Assembly: GCA_964036315.1 (NCBI GenBank)
Contig: OZ038478.1
Location: 146,434,258 to 146,498,257 of the forward strand
Length of the DNA: 64,000 nucleotides
DNA from: Acanthosepion esculentum
Lineage: Eukaryota; Mollusca; Cephalopoda; Sepiida; Sepiidae
Direction of reading: 5' to 3'
Shown piece after piece: positions 30,601 to 40,190 of the stretch (position 1 is the first letter of the stretch; each line of letters starts with the position of its first letter). The position numbers and the translations under genes are program-made. The notes under the pieces were generated by a model that worked only from the letters and a program-made list of their open reading frames with translations, did not search any database and was not told where the DNA came from.

Positions 30601-31069
30601 GTTGATATTTTGACCCTATACGATCTATATCGGGGTCAAGGACGGCATTCCAATCCCCCGCTAAGATTAACCGACGTGATGTCGTCATAAACGGCTCGAT
30701 CTGCCGAAACAAAGCAAGTCGCTCAGCCTGGATGTTGGGCCCATAAACCCCAATGAGACGCAAAGCCTTATCCTTTATGGTAGCATCCAGCACGCAAAGC
30801 CTGCCCGCCGGATCTGCGAAGACAAGAGCACACGCAGCCTTCAAAGACTTGCTCACCAGCCAAGAGACACCCCTCGAGCGTCCATCAAAACATGCTGAAT
30901 AAAGAGTAAACTCCTTAGACAGAATGCCTTCATAATCGCGAGAAGAAAAACGGGTCTCTTGCACACAACATATATTCACACCGAGGCTCTGAAGGTCGCG
31001 AACGAGTCTCACCCTTCGAGACTCCGACCTCAGGCCTCGGACATTCAAACTAGCTAACCAGAGTGCCAT
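27605..31069 (-). CDS. LINE ORF2 endonuclease/reverse transcriptase, copy 4
   Basis: 1154 aa, fully open, with all endonuclease and reverse transcriptase residues listed for copy 2, including Pro463 and YADD. It shares with copy 1 the variants KYQPG, SSAVG and GKRLC, where copies 2 and 3 have KYKPG, SSTVG and GKKLC. It has private changes such as Ser for Ala at residue 43 (shared in position with copy 1's SRDY/ARDY region) and Ile in EQRIDR. Lying next to a promoter-like flank, it is the best candidate for the expressed source copy. Confidence 0.95.
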   Translation of the reverse strand: MALWLASLNVRGLRSESRRVRLVRDLQSLGVNICCVQETRFSSRDYEGILSKEFTLYSACFDGRSRGVSWLVSKSLKAACALVFADPAGRLCVLDATIKDKALRLIGVYGPNIQAERLALFRQIEPFMTTSRRLILAGDWNAVLDPDIDRIGSKYQPGTKNWGVEHFRGFVDGFDLIDKYRNEHPQRVVWTWTNSGSSAVGVLASYLDRVLIRRVDVGLLGCPSFHYIVYSDHRLVRVRVNLDKPKVRMTGYWKFNCSLFGEQDFRDQFLLMLQRELSGAVVGNAWWDKLKSKIRTFAADFSRRLSVDRLAAQTALEQRIDRAVKSRDSGEVVLAKAELASLLTKKDQALVVRARLKRMSSEATNMAAELRAEESRNASRRHIASVTLPDGRTVTTNSGICEAFRDYFRDLFTREPGLSSAQFDTYLADFPCLEAAEAAGCEGPITESEIWEALKKVGLDKSPGLDGLPYEVYLRQSPVFVPLLQLIFNNWMKQGSIPQRFTRGVIKLLRKGKSGGDGIGNFRPLTMLNTELKILAKVLANRLQLVLSSLIGSEQTCSVKGRTIQDNLHMVRLIIEKVDSEAALINLDQSKAFDRVDHRFLEAVLSAAGFGPYFRSWIRLMYATPGALVEVNGVRSEPFVLSRSIRQGCPLSPMLYVLALEPFLRKLKANPVLRGISLPGATTSARYSAYADDVSVLVSSRAEINEVSREISGYEMVTGAKINRDKSVGLRLGAWKGVSLPGPFSWTDGPIKILGVWFGPDIQLDMNWSEVREKAEIAINLWSRRNLSLKGRAEVCVSHIYPILLYRLSVLPLPSTTVLSLVQLLFSFLWRGKAPRVCREICCLHPSEGGLGMPSIEIRLDMLRIGFLDRLCRDSDDGGAFWKEDARRSFPSLRSVHSGEEEAGRLPRAECSFYRECRLALKHLLRATVGLHNVQALSRRALYQVVVRGSVHDDLIDELGLTKQEARSIWPWASGLKCLNNDEASLTWLVIRGALWVGKRLCAAGLEKYPNCRRCEGEVETLGHVFFHCKSVAPLCKFVEGLMVRMLQGKFFVLEAASVCSNVAPPLTKSELYVFHCLLGVMRVVIWVTRQKGFYGGEKFTSSLLILYFKHQLKVKIRTERWRLSSSEFGKRWVNLARMCRVRGADLEWHLDLG

Positions 31070-31080
31070 TATCGAATCGA

Positions 31081-33138
31081 TTAGGGTCGCCCATCAGAGT
31101 AGAACATTGCTGGGGTGAGGACACCGACAGCCTGTCCCATTGAACCTAACGCCATCTCATTGCCGACGGTATCACCATGAGACAGGCCGCCGATGTCCGC
31201 AGGATACGTTAATTTTAGGGCTCTGTAAAGGGATGGGTGAACAAAAACAGGGACCCTCCCTTTACATTCTTTAGTTTCATCAAGATTTGGTTGAAACACT
31301 GCAGCTGGGGGCACCAATTTTAGGGACGTGTTAGCCTCCTCTATCATGCCCCAAATCTCCCGCGTACCCGGGCCAGATCGAACTACGGTCAACATTCTTT
31401 TGGCATGTTTAAAATTTTCCGGCTCTTCCACATCCATGCCATTTAAATTCCGGAAGTTCCATAACACCTTTAATGGCCTAGGATGTTTCGTCTGGCTAAA
31501 GACATTTTCCGCATGATCCCGGGATACGCGGCAGACGTCTTCCCCTGGAAGATATGGAGGTTTGATCTTTTTTTTCCTCCTTTCCGCAGCGACAGGCAAG
31601 TCCGGGCTTCGATTTCTCTTTCTCAGAGGGGATTGCATAGGTGTTGGAGTGGGAGTGCATGTCGGGGTGTGAGAGGGTGTGATGCCAGAAGGGGTCTTGA
31701 AAGGGGAAGGCTTGGTAGAACGAGAGTGTTTATGCGGGGAATTTGTCGCTGATTTAGGCGGAGGAGGTTTTACGAAAGATGAAGGGGAAGACGGGGCAGA
31801 GGATGAGGGGCAACGCGCCCCCAGCGACTTGGTGTTCTTTGTTCGCCTTTCGTCCAGTTTCTCCTTCAGCTTTTTTATGTCCAATATTTTTTGCCAGCTT
31901 GGCTCATTTAATTTTTGCGCTTCAGTCGCCTTTACTTTATAAGAAGCCGAGGCGTCGCCCTCAGAGCTAGTAGAGGGAATGGGGCTGTAGGTGACTTTTT
32001 CCCTGGGGTCATGCTGGGACAGAGGCCCCGCTGTCTGAATCTTCCCTTTGCCCCTACCTACTACGCGCCATTCCCCCTCATCCTTCTCCTTATCCACACT
32101 TGTGGAAGGCGTTGGCTTTCGGGGTAATGAGGGCGAAGACCCAACCGAGGGATTTTCCCCACCGGTCCGCATCGTAGGTAGGCCCATTACAGGCGCCGCG
32201 GATTTTACAGTCTCGGCCAAAGGGGGATTTTGGTCGCCAGCAACCGGAGCTCCAGGGGCCTTCTTCCCTGGGCAGGAGGAGGAGAGATGACCAGTCACTC
32301 CACACCTCCAGCAAATTGGTTTTCTACCGGTCACGATGACCGGCATTCTCCGGTCGCCCAAATCCAGACAGTTGGGGATGGACTTGAAGGCCGCCTCATC
32401 TATCATAATGTCAAAAGTCCATCCCCCGTTCAAATTGTCCGAGAGAGCCCCTAAAATCTGCCCGTACTGCATAAAAAATGCAGCCAGGAGCTCTCCGGAA
32501 ATTTGAGGAGGAACCTCAAAAACGGCCACCCTGGTCCTTCGCCGTCCCTGATATTCAGTACGAAGAATTAGATCCTTCGTGATTAATTCTCGCCTTGCCA
32601 TTTCGAGGCAATCTTCAGGTGTGGGCAGCAGTACGTCCCACATGAAAAATTTTACGCCCTTTATAACTCTTTGGGGTTTTATCCCCAGGGACAAAAGTGA
32701 TTTAATAATTGTGTCCTTCGTGGAGCGACAAATTTTGCGCGTGCGCTTGTCCACCGCGAAGACCGTCACCATTCTCTGTTCGAACACCTTTAGTTCTTGG
32801 GCGTCTTTAAGGATACCATCTTTATTCACAAGATGGGTGTATTCCTTAGCCTTCTCCAAGAACTCCGCGATGTTCACAATGCAACTAGGAGGGGACTTCC
32901 AGCAAGAGGGCGATTCCTCGGCTGGCGACTTCGATGGTACCGAAGGGGGCACCTTTTCCTTAGGGTTGGAGACCTGCATGGCCTCCTCCTTATCCGTGCT
33001 ACTAGCACTGGCCTGGTCAGTTTTATTCGGGGAAATTTTCCCCCGCTTCTTATTTTTAATTTTCTCTGGTGGGTCGGCTTTAGCAGCCGCCCCAAAGAGG
33101 TCCTTTTTAACAGATGACCGACTCATTCCGTCGGCCAT
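31081..33138 (-). CDS. LINE ORF1 gag-like protein, copy 4, with a diverged C-terminal half
   Basis: 685 aa from MADGMSRSSV. Residues 1 to about 399, including the zinc knuckle at 276-289, are nearly identical to copy 1. From residue 400 (DNA 31941) to about 660 the sequence changes strongly while keeping the same plan: charged helix (KKLKEKLDERR), Ser/Pro-rich stretch with PTPTPM, basic KKKIKPP, then the conserved C-terminal fold. The last 25 residues (ending MFYSDGRP) agree again. No frameshift accompanies the change, so it is a functional-looking mosaic and not decay. It could come from template switching or gene conversion with another subfamily. Confidence 0.9.
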   Translation of the reverse strand: MADGMSRSSVKKDLFGAAAKADPPEKIKNKKRGKISPNKTDQASASSTDKEEAMQVSNPKEKVPPSVPSKSPAEESPSCWKSPPSCIVNIAEFLEKAKEYTHLVNKDGILKDAQELKVFEQRMVTVFAVDKRTRKICRSTKDTIIKSLLSLGIKPQRVIKGVKFFMWDVLLPTPEDCLEMARRELITKDLILRTEYQGRRRTRVAVFEVPPQISGELLAAFFMQYGQILGALSDNLNGGWTFDIMIDEAAFKSIPNCLDLGDRRMPVIVTGRKPICWRCGVTGHLSSSCPGKKAPGAPVAGDQNPPLAETVKSAAPVMGLPTMRTGGENPSVGSSPSLPRKPTPSTSVDKEKDEGEWRVVGRGKGKIQTAGPLSQHDPREKVTYSPIPSTSSEGDASASYKVKATEAQKLNEPSWQKILDIKKLKEKLDERRTKNTKSLGARCPSSSAPSSPSSFVKPPPPKSATNSPHKHSRSTKPSPFKTPSGITPSHTPTCTPTPTPMQSPLRKRNRSPDLPVAAERRKKKIKPPYLPGEDVCRVSRDHAENVFSQTKHPRPLKVLWNFRNLNGMDVEEPENFKHAKRMLTVVRSGPGTREIWGMIEEANTSLKLVPPAAVFQPNLDETKECKGRVPVFVHPSLYRALKLTYPADIGGLSHGDTVGNEMALGSMGQAVGVLTPAMFYSDGRP

Positions 33139-33968
33139 TCTAAAAGGAAAAGCTGGCCTCAAATGATAGAGGCAATGAGTTTTGATAGGGAGACGCGAAA
33201 AACTGCTATAGAGAAAAAATTAATTAAATGTTTCAAACAAAAAACTATTAAATAAATAAACTGGGAAAACTAAAAGTTTACCCAAATTAGAAAAATAAAA
33301 AACAAACAAACTAGATCAAATAAAAAAAAAAAAAAAAAAAAAAAAAAAACTATAAACTAAATAGTCTCGTAGGACTTTAAAAAAAAATATCAAAATGGCG
33401 CCCGAAGGCAGCCGAAAATAAAAGAAAAACAATAAACTCCTTTTCTTTTTTGGTCAATAAAATACAGAAAGAAAAATAAAACTAAAAAAGTCTGGTTTGA
33501 AACAGGTCAAACCAAACTAAAAAATAAAGGTTTGCGGCCGAAGCCGCTAAAGAAATAAATTAAATAGAAAAAATACAAAAGCTAGAAACTAAAACAAAAT
33601 AAAGGGTTGCGACCGAAGTCGCTAATTAAATTGAAAAATAAAACAGGAGAGAGTATAAATTAAAACAAAACTTTCTTTCTTTTTCTTTTCTTAAACTGTA
33701 CTAGAAACAGAAATAAAAAGCCGGTATGACTTTAGTCAAACCGGACTAAAAATAAAAAATGTTGGCCGAAGCCAAGAGAAAAAAAAAAAAAAATAAAAAA
33801 AAAAAAAAAAATAAATTCAAACAAAAGAAAATAAAAAGAAAGGAAAATAAAAACTTGACAGATAACTTAACTTATGGTAAAAAATCCAAAATATGTCAAA
33901 AGTCCTCGCAAAATAAAAAACAAGTTCACCGGTCTAAAATCTTGTCCAAAATGAACTGAAACAGGAGC
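33139..33968 (-). promoter_or_regulatory. structured 5' UTR of LINE copy 4
   Basis: C(UUCG)G hairpins lie at 33762-33775, 33609-33622, 33534-33547 and 33397-33413. The long stem is at 33721-33744. The 5'-most ACAAGTT stem is weaker here because of two substitutions. Two long A runs (T/U runs in the transcript) interrupt the region. Confidence 0.6.
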
Positions 33969-33985
33969 CGGAATGACAGTCTGAC
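33969..33985 (-). repeat. 17-bp target-site duplication, array 5' (right) edge
   Basis: CGGAATGACAGTCTGAC marks the right edge of the array and pairs with 5573-5589. The flank changes to unique sequence (TCTTTGAAGCGATC...) directly after it. Confidence 0.85.
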
Positions 33986-34109
33986 TCTTTGAAGCGATCA
34001 AGAATTTCCTATTTATAGATTTCTGGGCAAAACCTGTAGGCACCAGAGGCTTGCGCGCGAAAATGCATTTTTACGTGAATTTACTACAGTTCTAAGGCTG
34101 TTAACCAAT
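33982..34109 (-). promoter_or_regulatory. S-phase-type core promoter pointing into the LINE array
   Basis: On the minus strand, in order: ATTGG, an inverted CCAAT box (34105-34109); TTTCGCGC, an E2F-type site (34055-34062); TATAAATA (34010-34017); then TCAGAC at 33980-33984 inside the 17-bp site, 30-35 nt after the TATA box and similar to an initiator. The spacing is what a TATA promoter needs. The natural downstream gene is not recognisable; the sequence on the far side of the array (below 5573) shows no useful open frame. Assignment is from motif match only. Confidence 0.45.
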
Positions 34110-34984
34110 AGGAAACTACGTTTGCTGAAACTAGAGTTTTGATTGTTTGATAGATATTTTTGGTGTGAAGTGGATTATGCTAGAGGAGGGAAAGGTTAGT
34201 ATGGATTATTCCATCAATTTTTTAATTAATATATGTAAAAAATAATAGAAGGAACATTTAATTAATTAGTAGATAATAATAGTGTATAATTTGAACATAA
34301 CATTCATTTTAGTCCATTTCTTTTTCTATTTCATAATCCTCTCTGTTCTTGTATGAATCAACTCTATTGTCTCACTTATCAATCAATGCTGGTTAATTCT
34401 GATTTTAAATATTGTCGATGCCTAAACGAATGTTTAAAAATTGTCAGGCTTAAGAAATGTGGCAATTTATAATATGTAACCTGTTATCATTTATTTAGTG
34501 AGTTGGATATAACTTTGTGTATCTTTTTGTTTTGTTTTTTAGAATGTGAAGTATATTTTGAATACAATCAACAAACAAGTCTATTTACACGTCACAAAAT
34601 CCAACAAATTGTAAATCTCAACTATCACTAGTACATCTCGAGAATTATCGGTGTGGAACAAATGAACCAAAATCAGTTGAACATTATTTAAAATAAGTAC
34701 CGTCATGAGATCGCTAAAAACAGAGCATAGCTTGATGAAAAAGACGCTAAACTTGACGAACACAAAATTTTAGCGCCTGAATGTTTGTTATTATTAAGAA
34801 GAAAGATCAACGTATTTTTTAATTATTAAAAAGAAAAATTGTCCTTCTTTTTAGAACATTCTAAATTTGGATTAAAAAAACCTTGTTTCTCTTTGTATCA
34901 CCGGAACTAGTAAAATAACATAAAATTTTAGCGCATTTTTTTTTCTGTATGACAGACATTAATTTTGGAAATCTTGAAAAAATA
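34110..34984. other. AT-rich sequence with no recognisable gene
   Basis: Only short, low-complexity frames; no domain, RNA gene or repeat family recognised. Confidence 0.5.
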
Positions 34985-35420
34985 AAAATAATTGTCGGAT
35001 TTTAATGAAACTTTCAGAAACTATTCACAAATGATGGAACTTATTAGAAATATGTTTCGTTTTTTAAAGTCATGGCAATTTTGTTTTTCATAAGTATTAC
35101 CCCTCCCCCTATAAGTAATTGACGAAAACTCTTGAAATTCAATTTTGGGAAGATTAGTGATTATATTAGTTAAAAGCACAAGGCTTTGAGGAAACCAAAT
35201 CATGTTTTGTTTTTTGTTTTTTTAATTTGACCACCTCTACCTGAAAATCATCTCTGAATTGTAGCATACAAAACTCAATAAAACAAAAATATTATTTAAT
35301 TTCAAAAGCTTTTAATTGCTTTTATTTATTTTAGATGAACATGGACAATATTGTCGGAAAGCAAAAAGATATTTCGATGAAAAATGAATTTTTAAAACAA
35401 TTGTTATTTATGAAATATTT
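34985..35420 (+). repeat. old dispersed repeat, copy A
   Basis: Shares ordered blocks with 36480-36930 in the same orientation: a GAAA(C)TTTTCAG...TATTCACAAATG block, a TTACCCC(T)C block and an AAAAGCTTTTAATTGCTTTT block followed by GACAATATTGTC / GACATAATTGTC. The two are diverged and have small indels. No coding capacity is apparent. Confidence 0.6.
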
Positions 35421-35904
35421 TATTATTTTTACATTATGTTGTTAATTCTTCTAAAATTAGGGAAAGGTTTGTAGAATTTAACGAATGTTGTTATTAAGTA
35501 GATACATATTTACAGATTATAATTTCCAAAGCTTCTTACAAACTAACAGTATATAAAATATATAATTTGTGTCAATAATAACACTTTAAATCAAATCTAC
35601 TGAAGACCGGAAGTATCATGCGTGCAATAAAAAAACATCACGTGGATTGAGTTTCTGTCTAGTATTTAACTTAAATACTGAAATTTAATACAATTATTTG
35701 TTATTTCTTTAATTATAATAGATTTTTACATTTAAGTTGTTAAAATTTAATAATAGCTAAAAGCCGCATTCAGTTTTGTAAATGTCCTTTTGAGATAGAT
35801 TTATTTTTGCGAAACACGTGTGGAGAAGTTAATTTAATATTACAGTTTCAAGTATCAGTATCATCTTATGAAATTTAAATTTGTATTTTATGTACACTTC
35901 TGAT

Positions 35905-35959
35905 AAATTTAATAAGAAAGGTACCTATCAATTAATTAGATACCTTTCTTATGAAATTT
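35905..35959. repeat. near-perfect inverted repeat (hairpin)
   Basis: Arms AAATTTAATAAGAAAGGTACC... and its complement ending CTTATGAAATTT are separated by about 10 A/T bases, with two or three mismatches over 22-24 bp. Such structures occur in MITE relics and in palindromic fold-back repeats. Confidence 0.65.
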
Positions 35960-36479
35960 AATCTCACTCTCAACAGGCTTATTTTAATTTCTTTATAATA
36001 TATTTTCCATAATGCATAATAGACCTAAATGTGAAAGCTAAGTTAAAATAAAATTAGAACGCTGAAATTTTTCCTTACAAATAACGAGGTAAATACTTTG
36101 TTCACTTAAATCTAAATAACTTCACTTCTCTCCTTCCGTAGAAGGAATTATCCTCACGTAAGCTAACAAAAGGTTGTGAAAATGTCTTTCGTCAAGTGAC
36201 TCGAAATGTTATGACCTGCTTTGTTTAATTTTCAAACTACGTCTTTTCTGCACAGAAACTAAGTTAAGCTTGGTTCAAAATACTTTAAATAAACATAATT
36301 AAGTTTTGAAAACTTATCATTGATTTATAAAAGAATTTTTAATTATTTTTTGAAATTTTTTAATCCTTTCTAACACGTTCGAAATTTTGGTTAAATTCTT
36401 CTTTTGTTTACGTCATTGCGGTGACAGGAAAATAACACTGGTTTTGGGGGGCTTTTTTCCGTTGAAAACACATTGATTT

Positions 36480-36930
36480 GAAATTCTTGTAAAAATCAAG
36501 TAATAGTTCGATGTTAACGAAATTTTCAGGACTTATTCACAAATGAATGAAATTATTCTTGAAATATATTTTTAGAAAATGTTTGTAAAAAATACTTTTT
36601 TTAAATATGTTACCCCCACTTACTTAATTTCATGAAATTTCGCACAAAACCTTTCTATTTCCTGAATTTTTTTTTGTTGTTAAACGTAGAAGTCTTCGGA
36701 AATTGTAAATCACCTACATTTTTTTCCAATTTGAGCTATCTAACTGAAAATCTGCTCTGTAGTGAAAAATAATGAATCCAATAAAACTAGGACCTTACTT
36801 AATTAGAAAAGCTTTTAATTGCTTTTGTAAATAAGTAAAATTAAGGACATAATTGTCTGAAGAAATAGAATTTTTCTGATGAATAAGGAAATTTTACAAG
36901 AATTTTTTCATGTTTTTAAAAAATGTAATT
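36480..36930 (+). repeat. old dispersed repeat, copy B
   Basis: Second copy of the repeat described at 34985-35420, in the same orientation about 1.5 kb away. Confidence 0.6.
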
Positions 36931-37356
36931 ATAATAATTCATAATAGTTTAAAAGCGTGTAAAATTCTGTATTGGGCTATTTCCTGGAAGTGATATAGTA
37001 ATGGAAAGTGGAAACAAAATTTACAAATCCCAAATTGAAAAGTTTAATCGACTTAGTTGTGTTATTTTATTTTTAAAATAATTTTTTATTTCGTAATTTT
37101 TACATAGTACGTTCATTATTTTCATGTAGGGTAGGCTGAAATGGCCATTATTATGATTTAAAAGTTTTGTCCCTTTATTATATCGCTTCAGTTACGTTTC
37201 AACAGGTTTTCAAAATTTCTATCCAACTTTAAATGTTTAAAGCTTAAATTAAGTTTCACTTTTATCAATTACTATTTCGCGAAATATTTTTATGTATTTA
37301 CGTTAGTGTGGGACATACTTCAATTGAGTAATCATGGTATTTCATTTCTTATTATA

Positions 37357-39156
37357 TTATAAAATACTAATGGGGGTCAGGGAAGGATCGCTGTGGTGAT
37401 TAATAGAGAGTAGTTTTGTTTGTGAGGGGTTAAAGTTAACCAGCCAATTCCTGTCCCAGTTCACAACCGATTGGAGGTCCTTTTCGAGACGAACGGCCAG
37501 GTTAGTTTTGTCAGCGACACTAGATTTGTTTTTGAGGCAGGAGTAAATTGTAGTGTCATCCGCGTAGATGCCTACTTGGGAATCTATGGCGTCAGGAAGA
37601 TCGTTGATGAAGATAAGGAACAGAGTAGGGCCAAGGATGGACCCTTGAGGAACATCTGCGTTCGAGGGATAGGAGCTGGGGAAGAATCTGTTGAGAACGA
37701 CCTTCAATTCACGGTTTGACAGGAATGATTGTATTAGGTCAAACAATCGACCTGTAATACCATAACCCTGGAGCTTGCGAAGAAGGCCGGCATGCCAAAC
37801 CCTATCAAACGCTTTGTAGATGTCTATGGCCACGGCACGAGCTTTTCCGTTATTTCGAAGAGCTTGGTAGACAATTTCAGTGATGGCCGTAAGCACATCA
37901 GCTGTAGATCGGGCAAAGCGCAAAACATATTGCTTGTCTGAAAGCAGATCATGGGTTGTAATGAGGTTAATCACTTAGGCGTTGATTAGGACTTCGAAGA
38001 CTTTGCCGAAGAGAGGTAGGAGACTAATAGGACGGTAATTAGAGTGTCATAGGTGTCGCCAGAATTCTTAAAGACAGGAACTATCGATGAGGACTTCCAG
38101 CAGTCTGGAAAACAAGATTCCTTGAGGCAGTAGTTGTATAGTTTGGAGAGGGCTGATGCCAGTTCAGACGCGCATTTCTTCAATACTATGGCTGGTGTCC
38201 CATTTCCACCACTAGCATTGTGTCGGTCTAAATTAGAGATAATCTCAGTACCAAGGACGGGGTTATATGCAACCCGCTCAATAGGGCATCAGTTCTAAGA
38301 GGGAGAACCAGGTATGGGTACACCGGAAGAGTCGAGTGTTGAATTGAATGAAAATTTCCTAGCAAAGGATTCAAAATTGTCGGCAGAGGAGGTCAGGACC
38401 TCAAACTGGTTGAACAAAGAAGGTATAGAGGGTTTGCTATTGTTAAGTACGCTCTAGCAGAGACGCCAATAATCCCTGGAGCCGAATTTGCGAGATGCAG
38501 TACGTTCCTTCATTCGAGCAGCAAATAGTAACTTAGCTTCGTTGAGGATACGCTTACTCTCGTTACGGGCAGAGGCAAAGAGACGTCTATTGCAGTCGGA
38601 CATGTCGCTACGGAATAGGTAGAAGAAGTGGTTCCTATGGGCAATGGCGGCTGAGCAAGAAGCGGGGAAGCAATGGGAGGAGCGCGATTTGACCTTACAT
38701 TTCCTTGAGGGGATGAAAGCGTCGATTCCAGCTTTAACCCAGGAGGAGAACTCAGAAGCACATTCTTGAACGGGGAGCGTAAAGACAACATCACAGGGGA
38801 CATCGCGGAACGAGTCACATTCAGCTCGTTGATAGCAGAACGAGGTTCTAGTGGTAGGAGGGTTTTTGCAGGGAGTGGAGTTGAAGGAGATGTCGACAGA
38901 CACTACAGCGTAATCGGAGTTTCCAAGAGGACAGAGCTGCGTGGTGTTTCAAGACTCGGGGATGGAGGTAAAACATAGAACGAGAAGAGAGGCCTTACCG
39001 TCCCAGTTGTAGGCAAAACGCGTGGGAAAGTGAACTATCTGCGTGAGGGATTGAGAAACTGAAAACTTAAGTGTTTGAATGCCTGCAGGGTCAGTAGTAG
39101 CATTCTTAAGCCATTTGGTATGATGGGCGTTTAAATCGCCAAACACTAATTTGTGA

Positions 39157-39194
<38 letters not shown>

Positions 39195-39663
39195 AGCCAG
39201 CCAGCCAGCCAGCCATAGCCTTGTCTATGCTGTCAGAAATGCTATCGATTATTCCACAGTCTTGAGAGGATGGAGAGCGATAAAGGAAGAAGAGATAGCT
39301 TACAACATTGAGATGAGATAACCGGAGACACATGTACGAATTGTCTGGAGATTCAAGAGACAACTCTCTAGCCAGTGGGAGATGGTCCTTGACGTAAACA
39401 CCAAGGCCATGCATGTGGGTTTGAGTGTCTTTTCTGGGGAGAGGAATGTAGCCGGGAATCGAGAGATCAGAGGAGGGGAAAGACGAGTCGAAGTTGGTCT
39501 CACACAGAGCCAGTATATCCGGCCAGTTTGCAGTGAGGAAAGATTCCACACTGAAGAAATTGGATCTAATGCTACGGATGTTGGAGAATGAAATGTTGAA
39601 GGGTTTAGGTGATTTTTGAAGGGCTGGTTTAGGTTTACTTTTTCGGTCTTTGTTAATCATCGT
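37357..39663 (-). pseudogene. decayed jockey/CR1-type LINE ORF2
   Basis: Pieces of one endonuclease/reverse transcriptase run in order on the minus strand. From 39660: endonuclease part with SFSNIRSIRSNF, LALCETNFDS and MHGLGVYVKDH. Then FGDLNAHHTKW (about 39110-39146), a linker with SWVKAGIDAFIPSRK (38454-38903), a reverse transcriptase start with FPDCWKSSSIVPVFK (37986-38183), and the RT core (37357-37974) with IDIYKAFDRVWH, VPQGSILGPTLF and YADD. Frameshifts, stops and a (GA)n/(AGCC)n microsatellite in the endonuclease part make it non-functional. Jockey-like assignment is from motif style. Confidence 0.85.
39157..39215. repeat. (GA)n-(AGCC)n microsatellite inside the LINE endonuclease
   Basis: About 34 bp of GA repeats followed by six AGCC units. 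It separates two parts of the same domain and shifts the frame. Confidence 0.9.
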
Positions 39664-40190
39664 GTGGAATTATGGTTGGAAAATGAAAAGGCTTGAAATA
39701 AAAGAAGCAGACGGTTATCGACCGTGACGTGGACAGAGAGAAGTTGGCACAGCCTGCATCATAATGTGGCCTCAGAGTTGCCCACCGGAGGTGAATGCAG
39801 GGACACCTTTCCATGCGCGTCATGGAACTACAGACACCCCGGTATTATACAACTGTTGATCAGAGCGGCCGCTCAAGACGTTACACAAGAGTTAGGGCTC
39901 CTAACTACCAGTCGGAAAGAGCAACCAGGAAACTGACAACCGTGTACCCCCATAATGAAGAAGTAATGCCACAGACTGCACACATCACGGGAGAAACACG
40001 GCAGCCATAGTACAGAGGCCAGAGAGAGAGAGAGAGTTCCGGGAACCCCTTCCTAAACAAGAAACAAGGTGTGAGCCTCTACTCCTGTCCAAAAGAAGTG
40101 GGAGGAGTATTGACCAGGCAGTAGGAAAGCCTACCTTCTGTTACATATAAAACATACAAGAACAACAAAAAGATAAGAGGGGGAGGTAGT
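39664..40190 (-). other. probable 5' part of the jockey-type LINE
   Basis: GC content stays at the LINE level up to about 40190 and then drops sharply to AT-rich DNA. The stretch lies directly upstream of the LINE ORF (start about 39660). No protein is recognised; it may be a 5' UTR or remains of ORF1. Confidence 0.35.

Larger units (their letters stand above)
26868..33968 (-). mobile_element. LINE copy 4 (Tx1/L1-like), full length, promoter-proximal, 7101 bp
   Basis: The 5'-most copy of the array, next to the unique right flank. Both frames are open. Its 3' UTR has its own variants (for example a shorter G run near 27117-27123). ORF2 and the first half of ORF1 resemble copy 1, but the second half of ORF1 is clearly diverged (see ORF1 entry). 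Expanded A runs at about 33319-33348 and 33780-33811 explain most of its extra length. Confidence 0.93.

Noticed and set aside
33991..34003. GATCGCTTC next to the array edge resembling the first bases of U2 snRNA (a known target of some Tx1-clade LINEs)
   Set aside because: Agreement is only about nine bases and the rest of U2 is not present on either side of the array.
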